DNA of 64,000 nucleotides from Nocardioides pini (GCF_026712185.1 NZ_JAPPUX010000003.1:62001-126000), one strand, 5' to 3'. Shown: positions 55,657 to 64,000, counted from the stretch's first letter. Notes: generated by a model from the sequence alone, not told the origin. Translations and numbers: made by a program.

Positions 55657-55690
55657 TATGGTTGTGGAGAGCAACTATTGCTGATCGCAA
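55657..55690 (+). promoter_or_regulatory. MFS promoter with MarR-type operators
   Basis: TATGGT (55657-55662) is a -10 candidate. Directly after it come AGCAA-CTA-TTGCT (55670-55682) and, overlapping, TTGC-TGATC-GCAA (55678-55690), inverted repeats in the TTGC/GCAA style bound by MarR proteins. A MarR gene ends the same operon, so feedback repression is likely. Confidence 0.55.
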
Positions 55691-55707
55691 CCGAACGAAG
55701 GACTGCA

Positions 55708-57309
55708 GTGACCCAGGCTCCCCCCGTGACCGCCGAGCAGGGCGGCGAGATGACCCACCGCCAGGTGCTCGAGGCCCTCAGCGGCCTCCTCCTCGCGATG
55801 TTCGTCGCGATGTTGTCCAGCACGATCGTCAGCAACGCGCTGCCGACCATCGTCGACGACCTGGAGGGCAGCCAGACCGGCTACACCTGGGTGGTCGTCG
55901 CGACCATGCTCGCGATGACGGCCACCACGCCGATCTGGGGCAAGTTCGCCGACCTCTTCGACAAGAAGCTCCTGGTGCAGTCGGCGCTGGTGATCTTCTC
56001 CGTCGGCTCGCTCATCGCCGGCTTCGCGCCGTCGATGGAGGTGCTGATCGGCGCCCGCGTCGTGCAGGGCCTGGGCGTCGGCGGCCTGACCGCGCTCGTC
56101 CAGGTCGTCATCGCCTCGATGGTCTCCCCGCGTGAGCGGGGCCGCTACAGCGGCTACATCGGCGCCGTCTTCGCCCTCGCCACCGTCAGCGGCCCGCTGG
56201 TCGGCGGCGTGCTCGTCGACACCGTCGGCTGGCGCTGGTGCTTCTTCGCCGGCCTCCCGGTCGCCGTCCTCGCCTTCGTGGTGCTGCAGAAGACCCTCCG
56301 CCTCCCGGTGGTCAAGCGCGAGGTGTCCATCGACTACCTCGGCGCCTTCCTGCTCGTCGGCGGCGTCTCGATCCTGCTCATCTGGGTCTCCCTCGGCGGC
56401 CAGAACTTCGAGTGGGTGTCGTGGACCAGCGGCCTGCTCGTCGCCGCGTCGGTCCTGGTCACCGCCGCCGCGATCCACGTCGAGGCCAACGTCGCCAAGG
56501 ACCCCGTGATCCCGCTGCGGCTCTTCAAGGACCGCACCCTGACCCTCGCCACCGTCGCGTCGGTGCTGATCGGCGTCGCGATGTTCGGCTCGACGGTCTA
56601 CCTGAGCCTCTACTTCCAGCGCGCCAAGGACATGAGCCCGACCGAGGCCGGCCTGATGTCGATCTGCATGGTCGGCGGCCTGCTCGTCTCGAGCATCGTC
56701 AGCGGCCGGATCATCTCCAGCACGGGCGTCTGGAAGCGCTGGCTCGTCGGCGGCATGGTCGCCGTCATCGCCGGCATCGGCCTGCTCGCCACCATCGACG
56801 CCTCCACCCCGCTGTGGCGCACCGGCCTCTTCATGGCCGTCCTCGGCCTGGGCCTCGGCGCGACGATGCAGAACCTCGTCCTCGCCGTGCAGAACACCAT
56901 CGCCCTCTCCGACATGGGCGCCGGCTCGTCGGTCGTCGCGTTCTTCCGCTCGCTCGGCGGCTCGATCGGCATCGCCGCGCTGGGCGCGGTGCTGGCCCAC
57001 CAGGTCGCGGACGCCGTCCAGACAGGCCTGGCCAGGCTGCTGGCGGTCCACCCGGAGTACGCCGACGCGGTCGGCCACCAGACCGGCGGCATCCCCGACG
57101 TCTCCACCCTGCCGGCGCCGATCCGGGTGATCTTCGAGAGCGCGTTCGGTGACGCGACCGGTCACATCTTCCTCGTGGCCCTGCCGTTCGCGGTCGGCGC
57201 GCTGATCGCCGTCCTCTTCATCAAGGAGGTGCCCCTGCGCACGTCGGTGAAGCGCGAGGACGAGCTCATGGCCGAGGTCTCGCCGGTCTCACCCGCCTCT
57301 CAGGCGTGA
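55708..57309 (+). CDS. MFS multidrug exporter (EmrB/QacA, 14-TM type)
   Basis: A 533-residue membrane protein with about 14 hydrophobic segments. Seen: the motif-A region WGKFADLFDKK, GARVVQGLGVGGLTALVQV, motif C TVSGPLVGGVLVD and a late GAGSSVVAFFRSLGGSIGIA. It should export drugs by proton antiport. The GTG start follows AAGGA by 5 bases. An operator with MarR-style symmetry precedes it, and its stop overlaps the marR start (GTGA). Confidence 0.94.
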   Translation: MTQAPPVTAEQGGEMTHRQVLEALSGLLLAMFVAMLSSTIVSNALPTIVDDLEGSQTGYTWVVVATMLAMTATTPIWGKFADLFDKKLLVQSALVIFSVGSLIAGFAPSMEVLIGARVVQGLGVGGLTALVQVVIASMVSPRERGRYSGYIGAVFALATVSGPLVGGVLVDTVGWRWCFFAGLPVAVLAFVVLQKTLRLPVVKREVSIDYLGAFLLVGGVSILLIWVSLGGQNFEWVSWTSGLLVAASVLVTAAAIHVEANVAKDPVIPLRLFKDRTLTLATVASVLIGVAMFGSTVYLSLYFQRAKDMSPTEAGLMSICMVGGLLVSSIVSGRIISSTGVWKRWLVGGMVAVIAGIGLLATIDASTPLWRTGLFMAVLGLGLGATMQNLVLAVQNTIALSDMGAGSSVVAFFRSLGGSIGIAALGAVLAHQVADAVQTGLARLLAVHPEYADAVGHQTGGIPDVSTLPAPIRVIFESAFGDATGHIFLVALPFAVGALIAVLFIKEVPLRTSVKREDELMAEVSPVSPASQA

Positions 57310-57788
57310 GCCCCACAATGACCACCGTGAGCACCCCCAGCACCACGTCGTCCAGGTACGACGACCTGCGCCGCATCGAGGCGGAGGTCGCGACGCTGAT
57401 CCGCCGCGTGAAGCGGGTGATGGGCGAGCGTGCACGCGAGGTGCACCCCGACCTCCACCCGATGACGTTCTTCATCCTCACCCACCTCGCGAAGGAGGGG
57501 CCGCTGCGCGGCGCCGACCTCTCCGACGCGTTCGGGATGGACAAGGGCGGCGTCAGCCGCCAGGTCCAGGCGCTGGTGGACCTCGGCCTCGTCGAGCGGA
57601 TGCCCGACCCCCAGGACCGACGGGCGATCCTGCTCGACGCCACCGCGGAGGGCCGCCGGCGGCTCGAGACGATGATCCGCAGCCGCAGCGACCGGTTCGA
57701 CCAGCGGCTGTCGGCCTGGAGCGACGAGGAGCTGGCCGGGTTCAGCAACCAGCTGGCGGCCTACAACCGGGCCCTCAGCACCGACTGA
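57306..57788 (+). CDS. MarR-family regulator
   Basis: A 160-residue winged-helix protein with PLRGADLSDAFGMDKGGVSRQ and LGLVERMPDPQDRRAILLDAT. Start GTG 57306 overlaps the MFS stop (GTGA); ATG 57318 is an alternative lacking a ribosome site. It probably represses the operon from the sites at 55670-55690 and releases them when its ligand, perhaps the exported compound, binds. Confidence 0.93.
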   Translation: MSPTMTTVSTPSTTSSRYDDLRRIEAEVATLIRRVKRVMGERAREVHPDLHPMTFFILTHLAKEGPLRGADLSDAFGMDKGGVSRQVQALVDLGLVERMPDPQDRRAILLDATAEGRRRLETMIRSRSDRFDQRLSAWSDEELAGFSNQLAAYNRALSTD

Positions 57789-57810
57789 CCGACCGGTCGC
57801 AGACACCACC

Positions 57811-57879
57811 GCCTCCGGCGCCGGCGTCATACGGACCCGCACCCATGGGTGCCGATTCGTATGACGCAGCGCCGGAGGC
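57811..57879. terminator. Bidirectional hairpin containing CGTCATAC element copy 3
   Basis: GCCTCCGGCGC (57811-57821) pairs with GCGCCGGAGGC (57869-57879) outside GCGTCATAC (57824-57832) / GTATGACGC (57859-57867), with GCACCCATGGGTGC (57839-57852) as a perfect inner palindrome. It separates convergent marR and the glucosidase gene. Confidence 0.75.
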
Positions 57880-57899
57880 GACGTCGTTCTAGGGGCGCG

Positions 57900-59504
57900 T
57901 CAGCGCAGCCAGGCAGCAGTGTCGCCGGGCAGCTCGCCGCCGTCGACCGGCGCGCTGGCCAGCAGCAGGTCGCCCGCGGGGAGCGGGACGGGGGCCTCGC
58001 CGCAGTTGAGCACGACCGTGATGTGCCCGCGGCGGAACGCCAGCACGTCGGCGCCGAGGTCGAGCATCTCGACGTCCTCGCCCGCGGTCCAGGCGAAGTC
58101 GCGCCGGGCCGCGAGGGCCGCGCGGTAGAACTCGAGGGTCGAGCCCTCGGCGCCGGTCTGGGCGTCGACGGTGAGCGAGGCCCAGTCCTCCGGCTGCGGG
58201 ATCCACGGCTGGCCCTCGCCGGGCCCGAAGGCGTACGGCGCCTCGCTGCCGCCCCACGGGATCGGGACGCGGCAGCCGTCGCGGCCGACCTCGCCGGTGC
58301 GGAGGTAGGAGGGGTCCTGGCGGTCCTCGGGGGCGACGTCGACCTGCTCGAGGCCGAGCTCCTCACCCTGGTAGAGGTAGCTGGAGCCGGGCAGCGCGAG
58401 CATCGCCAGCGTGGCGGCACGGCCGCGGGCCAGGCCGCGCGCGCCGCCGCCGTAGCGGGTCACGTGGCGTACGACGTCGTGGTTGCTGAGCACCCACGTC
58501 GGCGACGCGCCGACCGGCTCCACCGCGGCGAGGGTGTCGGTGATGACCGTCGCGAAGGCCTCGGCCGACCAGTCGGTGAGCAGCCACGCGAAGTTGAAGG
58601 CCTGGTCGAGCTCGTCGGGGCGCACGAAGGCGGCCATCGACTCGGGCGTCTGGGTCCAGGCCTCGGCCACGGCCATCCGGTCCGGTCCGGCCTCGTCGAG
58701 GACGCGGTGCCAGGCGCGGTAGACCTCGTGGACCTCGGGCTGGTCCCACATGGGCTCGTCCTTGAGGTCGCGCGAGACCATCGAGTGGTCGGTGTTGACC
58801 TGGCCGGAGCTGGCGCGACCGCCCTCGGCGACGATCTGGTCGCGGAGGCTGGCCTCCTTGAACAGGCCGTGCGCCACGTCGACGCGGAAGCCGTCGACAC
58901 CGCGGTCCAGCCAGAAGCGCAGGACGTCCTCGAACATCGCCGGCACCTCGGGGTTGCGCCAGTCGAGGTCGGGCTGCGTGGAGTCGAAGAGGTGGAGGTA
59001 CCACTGGCCGTCGTCGACCTGGGTCCACGCCGGGCCGCCGAAGACCGACTCCCAGTTGTTCGGCGGGGTGCCGGCCGGCTTGCCCTCGGGGGTGTCGCGG
59101 AAGAGGTAGCGGGCGCGCTCGGGGCTGCCGGGACCGGCGGCGAGGGCCGCCTGGAACCACTCGTGCTGGTCCGAGGTGTGGTTGGGCACCAGGTCGACGA
59201 CGACCTTCAGGCCGAGCTCGTGGGCGCGCGCGACCAGGTCGTCGGCGTCGGAGAGCGTGCCGAAGAGCGGGTCGACGTCGCGGTAGTCGGCGACGTCGTA
59301 GCCGTGGTCGTGCTGCGGGGAGGTGTAGAACGGCGTGATCCAGAGGGCGTCGACACCGAGGTCCGCGAGGTGCGGCAGGCGCGACGTGATGCCCGGCAGG
59401 TCGCCGATGCCGTCGCCGTCGCTGTCCGCGAAGCTCCGCACGTAGACCTGGTAGACGACGGCGTTGCGCCACCAGTAGGTCCTTGGATCGTTCAAATCAG
59501 CCAT
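57900..59504 (-). CDS. GH13 alpha-glucosidase (oligo-1,6/alpha-glucosidase type)
   Basis: A 534-residue family-13 enzyme: AVVYQVYVRSFADSDGDGIG, VVVDLVPNHTSDQHEWF, GFRVDVAH (nucleophile Asp209), VAEAW (acid/base Glu281) and LSNHD (Asp343). The short domain architecture and QVYVRSF start fit exo-acting alpha-glucosidases of the oligo-1,6-glucosidase group, cytoplasmic and active on maltose, isomaltose or trehalose-like sugars. The ATG follows GAGAAG. No transport genes lie beside it. Confidence 0.94.
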   Translation of the reverse strand: MADLNDPRTYWWRNAVVYQVYVRSFADSDGDGIGDLPGITSRLPHLADLGVDALWITPFYTSPQHDHGYDVADYRDVDPLFGTLSDADDLVARAHELGLKVVVDLVPNHTSDQHEWFQAALAAGPGSPERARYLFRDTPEGKPAGTPPNNWESVFGGPAWTQVDDGQWYLHLFDSTQPDLDWRNPEVPAMFEDVLRFWLDRGVDGFRVDVAHGLFKEASLRDQIVAEGGRASSGQVNTDHSMVSRDLKDEPMWDQPEVHEVYRAWHRVLDEAGPDRMAVAEAWTQTPESMAAFVRPDELDQAFNFAWLLTDWSAEAFATVITDTLAAVEPVGASPTWVLSNHDVVRHVTRYGGGARGLARGRAATLAMLALPGSSYLYQGEELGLEQVDVAPEDRQDPSYLRTGEVGRDGCRVPIPWGGSEAPYAFGPGEGQPWIPQPEDWASLTVDAQTGAEGSTLEFYRAALAARRDFAWTAGEDVEMLDLGADVLAFRRGHITVVLNCGEAPVPLPAGDLLLASAPVDGGELPGDTAAWLR

Positions 59505-59537
59505 GGCCCCATCTTCTCAAACCGCCGGCGGGCCAGG

Positions 59538-60329
59538 TCAATCCGTGGCCGGTCCCCGGCCGCCGAACAGCGCGGGGTCGACGGCGATCCAGGTGTGCTC
59601 CGCGGTGGCCACGACGCGGCCGTCGGCGTCGTACAGCGTCGAGGCGGTGAAGGTCTTGCGCCCGTCGCGGCCGCGGCCCTCGCCGACGACGACGTGCGGC
59701 TCGCCGATGACCGGGAGGTCGTCGACGCGCGCGGTCATCCGCCCGAGCACCATCAGCCGCTCGGTGAGGTCGCCGGCCCAGCCGCCGATGCAGTCGAGCG
59801 CCGCCCAGGTGGCGGCGACCGAGGCGCGCGGGTGCTCGTCGACGTAGGTGTGCCAGTCCTCGTGGAGGCTCGGGTGCGGCGTCCACGGAGCAGCGACGCG
59901 GTGGCCGTCGGGACCCTCACCGACCCGGCCCGGGAAGATCCGCAGACCGTCGGCCTCCTCGCGTTCGGTCCCGCAGGCGAAGCAGGTGGGGAACGGGTGG
60001 AAGGTGTGTCCCGGGTACGACGACGAGGCGACCGCGGCGGTCTCCGGGTCGACGGGCTCCACCTCGGCGAGGGTGCGGTCGACGCGGTGCGCCGTAGCTA
60101 TTGGGACGCCGCCAAAGGACGCGGTCGTGACGCCGGCCTCGGCGGTGATGTCGAGCGGGGTGTCGAGGGGCGGCGGCTGGCGCAGCGACACCTCGATCGG
60201 CGGCCAGCTGCCGCAGTGGTCCTCTGGTGCGTCGGTCGCGTCGAGGGCAGCCAGCGTGCCCGCGGTCCAGCCGCCGTTGCCGGAGTCGGGCGGTCCGCAG
60301 AAGCGTCGGGGCACGATCAGCTCGGTCAC
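59538..60329 (-). CDS. Hotdog-like (thioesterase-type) protein
   Basis: A 263-residue protein probably made of two hotdog domains: FCGPPDSGNGGWTAGTLAA at the front and a second domain with AALDCIGGWAGDLTERLMVLGRM, STLYDADGRVVATAEHTWIAV. A CFACG pair (Cys and Cys three apart) lies between them and may bind metal. This suggests an acyl-thioester or acyl-CoA-binding role; no substrate can be named. GTG 60329 is used. It is divergent from the IdeR gene. Confidence 0.7.
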   Translation of the reverse strand: MTELIVPRRFCGPPDSGNGGWTAGTLAALDATDAPEDHCGSWPPIEVSLRQPPPLDTPLDITAEAGVTTASFGGVPIATAHRVDRTLAEVEPVDPETAAVASSSYPGHTFHPFPTCFACGTEREEADGLRIFPGRVGEGPDGHRVAAPWTPHPSLHEDWHTYVDEHPRASVAATWAALDCIGGWAGDLTERLMVLGRMTARVDDLPVIGEPHVVVGEGRGRDGRKTFTASTLYDADGRVVATAEHTWIAVDPALFGGRGPATD

Positions 60330-60382
60330 CGGGTCACTGTGCCATGGCGGGCATGCGGGTCGCAGTTGCCGGATGGGGAACA

Positions 60383-61072
60383 ATGACGACCGTGAGTGAC
60401 CTGATCGACACCACCGAGATGTACCTCCGCACGATCTACGAGCTCGTGGAGGAGGGCATCGTGCCGCTGCGCGCGCGCATCGCCGAGCGGCTGCACCAGT
60501 CGGGCCCGACGGTGTCGCAGACCGTGGCCCGGATGGAGCGCGACGGGCTGCTCACCGTGCAGGGCGACCGCCACCTCGAGCTCACCGACGAGGGCCAGCG
60601 CCTCGCCACCCGGGTCATGCGCAAGCACCGGCTGGCCGAGCGGCTGCTCACCGACGTCATCGGCCTCGACTGGGAGCTCGTCCACGCCGAGGCGTGCCGC
60701 TGGGAGCACGTGATGTCGGAGACCGTCGAGCGCCGGCTTCTCGAGCTGCTCGACCACCCCACCGAGTCGCCCTACGGCAACCCGATCCCCGGGCTCGACG
60801 AGCTCGGCGACGTCGCCGGCGAGGACTTCATGGACAACGTCGAGCCGCTCTCGGGTGCCGCGGTCGCGGAGGACCAGCGCGTCCACGTCAAGCGGATCTC
60901 CGAGGAGATGCAGAAGGACGAGGAGCTGATGGGCCTGCTCCGCCGCGTCGGTGCGCTGCCCGGCAAGACCGTGACGATCGCCCGCACCGAGGAGGGCATC
61001 CTCATCGGCTCCGGCGGCGAGACCGCCGAGCTCGTCGTCGAGGCGGCCGAGCACATCTTCGTGCGCCGCTGA
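60383..61072 (+). CDS. ideR: Iron-dependent regulator IdeR/DtxR
   Basis: A 229-residue DtxR-family repressor with HTH ERLHQSGPTVSQTVARMERD. Both metal sites are intact: Met13, His82, Glu86, His101, Cys105, Glu108 and His109 correspond to Met10, His79, Glu83, His98, Cys102, Glu105 and His106 of DtxR. The C-terminal SH3-like domain is present. It should repress iron uptake genes when iron is plentiful. GGATGGGG precedes the ATG; GTG 60392 is an alternative. Confidence 0.94.
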   Translation: MTTVSDLIDTTEMYLRTIYELVEEGIVPLRARIAERLHQSGPTVSQTVARMERDGLLTVQGDRHLELTDEGQRLATRVMRKHRLAERLLTDVIGLDWELVHAEACRWEHVMSETVERRLLELLDHPTESPYGNPIPGLDELGDVAGEDFMDNVEPLSGAAVAEDQRVHVKRISEEMQKDEELMGLLRRVGALPGKTVTIARTEEGILIGSGGETAELVVEAAEHIFVRR

Positions 61073-61091
61073 GGCGCCGCTGGGCGCTGGA

Positions 61092-61111
61092 GTCACCGGA
61101 TATCCGGTGAC
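61092..61111. repeat. Perfect 20-bp palindrome between convergent genes
   Basis: GTCACCGGATATCCGGTGAC reads identically on both strands. It lies 20 bases past the ideR stop and 29 before the sirtuin stop, so a bidirectional terminator or a protein site is likely. Confidence 0.7.
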
Positions 61112-61139
61112 CGCCCTGGTTACAGGTAGAGATCCGTAC

Positions 61140-61970
61140 CTATGAGCACGAAACTCGGGTGCACAGCTCGGTCAGGAACTCGCTGCACCCCACCTCGAGC
61201 TTGTACGACGCCAGCTCGTCGCCGCGGGTCGCACCACGGTTGACGATCACGACCGGCGTCCCGCCCTGGGCCGCCCGCTTCACGAACCGCAGCCCGCTCA
61301 TCACGGTCAGTGACGACCCCGCCACCAGCATCGCGCCGGAGCTGCCGAGCGCCTCGACGGCTGCGTAGCAGCGCGCGACCCGGTCGGGTGGCACGTTCTC
61401 GCCGAAGAAGACCACGTCGGGCTTGAGCGGCCCGCCGCACGGGCAGCGCGGCACCACGAAGTCGTGGGTGTCGTCGAGGTCGACGTCGCCGTCGGGTCGC
61501 GACTCCACCCAGCCGTGGCGTTCGAGCCAGCCGGGGTTGAGGGCGTCGAGCTCGCGCTCGAGCGCGTCGCGGGAGGACGTCGTACGGCAGGTGAGGCAGA
61601 CGACCTCGGCGACGCGACCGTGGAGCGCGACGAGGCGCCGCGACCCGGCGGCCTCGTGCAGGCCATCGACGTTCTGGGTGATGAGCATGCCGGGGTCGAG
61701 GTCGGCCAGGGCGTGGTGCCCGGCGTTGGGCTCGGCACGGCCCATCCGCTGCCAGCCGAGGTGGCTGCGCGCCCAGTAGCGCTGCTGGGCCTCGGGGGTG
61801 GCGACGAACTCCTGGTAGGTCATCGGCGCACGTGCCGGTGCGCCCGGGCCGCGGTAGTCGGGGATCCCGGAGTCGGTCGACAGCCCGGCGCCGGTCAGGA
61901 CGACCAGCGGCCGGGAGGCGAGCAGGTCGAGGGCCTGCTCCTCGGTCGGGAGACGGGCCGCGAGGCTCAC
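61140..61970 (-). CDS. Sir2-family NAD-dependent protein deacylase
   Basis: A 276-residue sirtuin with VVLTGAGLSTDSGIPDYRG, the catalytic TQNVDGLH and LHGRVAEVVCLTCR His, the zinc Cys pairs CLTC and CPCG, and DVVFFGENVP. It removes acyl groups from lysines using NAD. The GTG start overlaps the DUF2277 stop by four bases. The last codons contain a possible degenerate CGTCATAC-type element. Confidence 0.94.
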   Translation of the reverse strand: MSLAARLPTEEQALDLLASRPLVVLTGAGLSTDSGIPDYRGPGAPARAPMTYQEFVATPEAQQRYWARSHLGWQRMGRAEPNAGHHALADLDPGMLITQNVDGLHEAAGSRRLVALHGRVAEVVCLTCRTTSSRDALERELDALNPGWLERHGWVESRPDGDVDLDDTHDFVVPRCPCGGPLKPDVVFFGENVPPDRVARCYAAVEALGSSGAMLVAGSSLTVMSGLRFVKRAAQGGTPVVIVNRGATRGDELASYKLEVGCSEFLTELCTRVSCS

Positions 61971-62233
61971 GCGTAGCGCGCCTGGGCGCGGGCTCGGGCC
62001 TTGGCCGCCTCGACCTCGCGGTTCTTCGGCGGCGCGGAGGTGACGAGGTCGTCGAGGAGGTGCTCGGTGATGTGGGCGATCTCCTTCACCGCGGCGTAGA
62101 ACGCCGCCTCGTTGGCCTGCGACGGCTTCGTCGTGCCGGCCACCTTGCGCACGTACTGCAGGGCGGCCGCGGTGACCTCGTCACGCGTCGCGGGCGGCTC
62201 GAAGTTGTTGAGCGGGCGGATGTTGCGGCACAT
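61967..62233 (-). CDS. DUF2277 family protein
   Basis: An 88-residue protein beginning MCRNIRPLNNFEPPATRDEV with the AALQYVRKVAGTTKPSQANE segment that defines DUF2277. Function is unknown; the family is often beside sirtuins or redox genes. The start is supported by minus-strand TACCCT 7 bases upstream. Its stop overlaps the sirtuin start (GTGA). Confidence 0.9.
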   Translation of the reverse strand: MCRNIRPLNNFEPPATRDEVTAAALQYVRKVAGTTKPSQANEAAFYAAVKEIAHITEHLLDDLVTSAPPKNREVEAAKARARAQARYA

Positions 62234-62240
62234 GGCTCCG

Positions 62241-62246
62241 AGGGTA
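62241..62246 (-). promoter_or_regulatory. Leaderless -10 box of DUF2277-sirtuin operon
   Basis: Minus-strand TACCCT ends 7 bases before the ATG at 62233. Confidence 0.55.
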
Positions 62247-62264
62247 CGACGCGGGCGGTGCGGC

Positions 62265-64000
62265 TCACAGCGCGAAGAACGAGACGTCCTCGCCCGTCAC
62301 GAGCGCGACCTTGCCGGAGGCGAGCGGCACGAGGCGTACGCCGGCGACGTCGGTGCCGTGCTCGACCTCGACCATGCGGTTGCTCATCGACCCGTCGGCG
62401 AGCGAGAGCACCGAGACCCAGCCGGTGGTGCCCGTCCAGCCCTGGCCGACGACCGTCAGGACGGTGCGCTGCTCGGGCAGCCAGGTGAACTGGCGCGGGT
62501 CGGTCGCCGCCCCGGCCTGGGTGCCCTCGTCGTAGCGGACGACGTCGAGCTGGCGGGGGTCGGTGAGGTCGGTGACGTCGAACAGCGCCGCCTGCGCGCC
62601 GCGGACGGCTCCGTCGAGCGAGGCGTCCTGGCCCATCCCGACGAGCCGGTGCTCGCCGAGCGGGTGGAGGTACTCGGAGAAGCCGGGGATCTTCAGCTCG
62701 CCCAGCAGCCGCGGCGCGGCCGGGTCGCTGAGGTCGACCGCGTAGAGCGGGTCGGTCTGGCGGAAGGTGACCACGATCGCGAGGTCGTCGAACCACCGCA
62801 CGGACTTGATCTCCTCGCCGACGCCCAGCTGGTCGACCCGCCCGTCCTCGACGAGGTCGGCGCCGTCCTCGCGGAGCGTCAGCACCGAGTTGAAGTCGCC
62901 GGTCTCGCTGCTCGGTCCGACCGCGACGCGCAGCGAGCCGCCGACGGCGTCCATCGACCAGCGGTCCGCGATGGTGCCCTCCACCTCGCCCGAGGCGACG
63001 TACGTCGCGTCGGTCCCGTCGAGGGCGAACGCGAAGAGGGGCGTGGTGCCGCCGGCGTCCGGCCCGCCGGTCGGGCGGCAGGTCATGCAGTCGACCCAGC
63101 CCCACTGGGGTGCCGAGGCGGCGAGGTAGAACCGGTCGGTCGAGAAGTAGGAGGTCGCGGAGTCCGTCGCCACCGCGGTCGTGGTGAGCTCGGTGGGCTC
63201 GGCGGGGTCGAAGGCCAGGAGGGTGGTGGTGCCCAGCGCCACGTCGGCCTGGGGGATCGCGACGTCCGCGCAGTCCACGACCGGCGCGCCGTCGATCGTG
63301 GGGAGCCAGTCGGCGAGGGTCGTGTCACGCACGAGCGCGCGGTTGCGCAGCCGCGCCCGGAGCTGGCCGAGGACCCCGTCGGGCGCGGAGAAGTCGAGCT
63401 CGGGCAGACCATTCTGGAGCACCACGCGCACCACGTCGCCGTGCAGGCGCACCGCCGACGCGCGGCCGCTGACCGTGGTCACGTCGACGACCGTGGGCGA
63501 GGTGGGGTCGGCGAGGTCGACCGTGGTGATCGTCGTCGACCTCCCGTCGGTCGAGGAGCCGAGCACGACCGCGCGCCCGTCGACGAGGACCATCTCGCCC
63601 CCGGGGTCGCCGACCCAGCCGCTGCCGCGGGCGTCGTCGAGAGGGGTGGCGGACAGCAGCCGCGGCTCCGCGCCCGAGACGTCGTACGCCAGCAGCTCGC
63701 CGTCGCGCAGCCGCACCAGCAGGCTGCCGGCCGCCTTCACCACGTCGGCCTCGTCGACGCCGGCCTCCTGGACGTTGGTGCCCGACTCGTTGCTCGTGGT
63801 GCGCGAGGTGCTCACCGTCGACCGGGCGGCCTCCGAGGAGGGAGCGGCACCGGCGGCCGCGTCGCCGCTGGTCATGACGTCGTAGACCACGTCCCCACCC
63901 CAGCCGTAGGCGCCGACCGCCTCGAGCGCCCGGTCGACGTAGGAGGCGAGGAGCTCGTCGCACCCCGCCGCGACCGTGAGGTCGGCATTGGCGAGCACGA
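62265..64000 (-). CDS. Secreted beta-propeller protein, partial (5' end missing)
   Basis: The minus strand is open to the window edge; the visible 578 residues lack the N-terminus and probably a signal peptide. The region starts with a CDELLASYVDRALEAVGAYG segment and continues as repeated beta-propeller blades (for example GEMVLVDGRAVVLGSS, KSVRWFDDLAIVVTF, EHRLVGMG), the pattern of the actinobacterial beta-propeller domain proteins of COG4880 type. These are exported and of unknown function. Confidence 0.8.
   Translation of the reverse strand, partial: VLANADLTVAAGCDELLASYVDRALEAVGAYGWGGDVVYDVMTSGDAAAGAAPSSEAARSTVSTSRTTSNESGTNVQEAGVDEADVVKAAGSLLVRLRDGELLAYDVSGAEPRLLSATPLDDARGSGWVGDPGGEMVLVDGRAVVLGSSTDGRSTTITTVDLADPTSPTVVDVTTVSGRASAVRLHGDVVRVVLQNGLPELDFSAPDGVLGQLRARLRNRALVRDTTLADWLPTIDGAPVVDCADVAIPQADVALGTTTLLAFDPAEPTELTTTAVATDSATSYFSTDRFYLAASAPQWGWVDCMTCRPTGGPDAGGTTPLFAFALDGTDATYVASGEVEGTIADRWSMDAVGGSLRVAVGPSSETGDFNSVLTLREDGADLVEDGRVDQLGVGEEIKSVRWFDDLAIVVTFRQTDPLYAVDLSDPAAPRLLGELKIPGFSEYLHPLGEHRLVGMGQDASLDGAVRGAQAALFDVTDLTDPRQLDVVRYDEGTQAGAATDPRQFTWLPEQRTVLTVVGQGWTGTTGWVSVLSLADGSMSNRMVEVEHGTDVAGVRLVPLASGKVALVTGEDVSFFAL

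Overview
The window reads as chromosomal DNA of a high-GC actinobacterium, most likely a member of the Nocardioidaceae (Nocardioides-like). The support is indirect: about 70 percent GC, strongly GC-biased third codon positions, many GTG starts, actinobacterial families (DUF2516, DUF1707, DUF2277, DUF4012, WXG100/DUF1023, HBHA-like protein, IdeR) and many TAnnnT boxes 6-8 bases before start codons, the usual layout of actinobacterial leaderless transcripts. I see no rRNA, tRNA, CRISPR array, phage or classical insertion sequence.

Layout. 1-6.7 kb: partial unknown gene, BKACE enzyme, then on the minus strand APS kinase - low-molecular-weight tyrosine phosphatase - TSUP exporter - BY-kinase/chain-length protein, which together suggest phosphorylation-controlled exopolysaccharide export with a PAPS supply; then asparaginase and VanZ. 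6.7-11.7 kb: an XRE regulator with a perfect palindromic operator, HBHA-like Lys/Ala protein, a large membrane alpha/beta hydrolase, DUF2516 protein and TetR. 11.8-23.4 kb: a nucleotide-sugar island (RmlC-RmlD fusion, RmlB, DUF4012 protein, RmlA, two tandem GDP-mannose dehydratase paralogues, GalE), interrupted at 17.2-20.4 kb by a WXG100-like/DUF1023/lipoprotein cluster. 23.4-32.5 kb: cell-wall amidase, a nuclease-like gene between two 83-84 bp palindromic repeats, a divergent pterin-enzyme pair, a secreted beta-helix protein behind a CebR/LacI-type operator, DJ-1 protein, acyl-CoA dehydrogenase, DUF1707 protein and an MFS transporter.

32.6-50.8 kb: secreted reprolysin-like protease, orphan MbcA/ParS-like protein, TypA, Tat-secreted protein, M4 protease carrying an emfourin-like inhibitor domain, topoisomerase IB, SerC, GNAT, DCC protein, LAS-type peptidase, citrate synthase, PdxH, an RsbW-like ATPase and a membrane-anchored GH67-like protein. 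50.8-57.9 kb is an efflux region: TetR plus a heterodimeric ABC exporter, then a compact transcription unit with a 12-codon ORF, competing hairpins and a strong terminator, two copies of a palindromic repeat, and an MFS exporter coupled to MarR. 57.9-64 kb: GH13 glucosidase, hotdog-like protein, IdeR, sirtuin, DUF2277 protein and a partial secreted beta-propeller protein.

The strongest candidates for something undescribed are the mini-ORF/hairpin RNA at 55.24-55.46 kb, the palindrome-flanked nuclease cassette at 24.1-25.2 kb, and the GCGTCATAC...GTATGACGC elements with a compensatory change in their inner stem.
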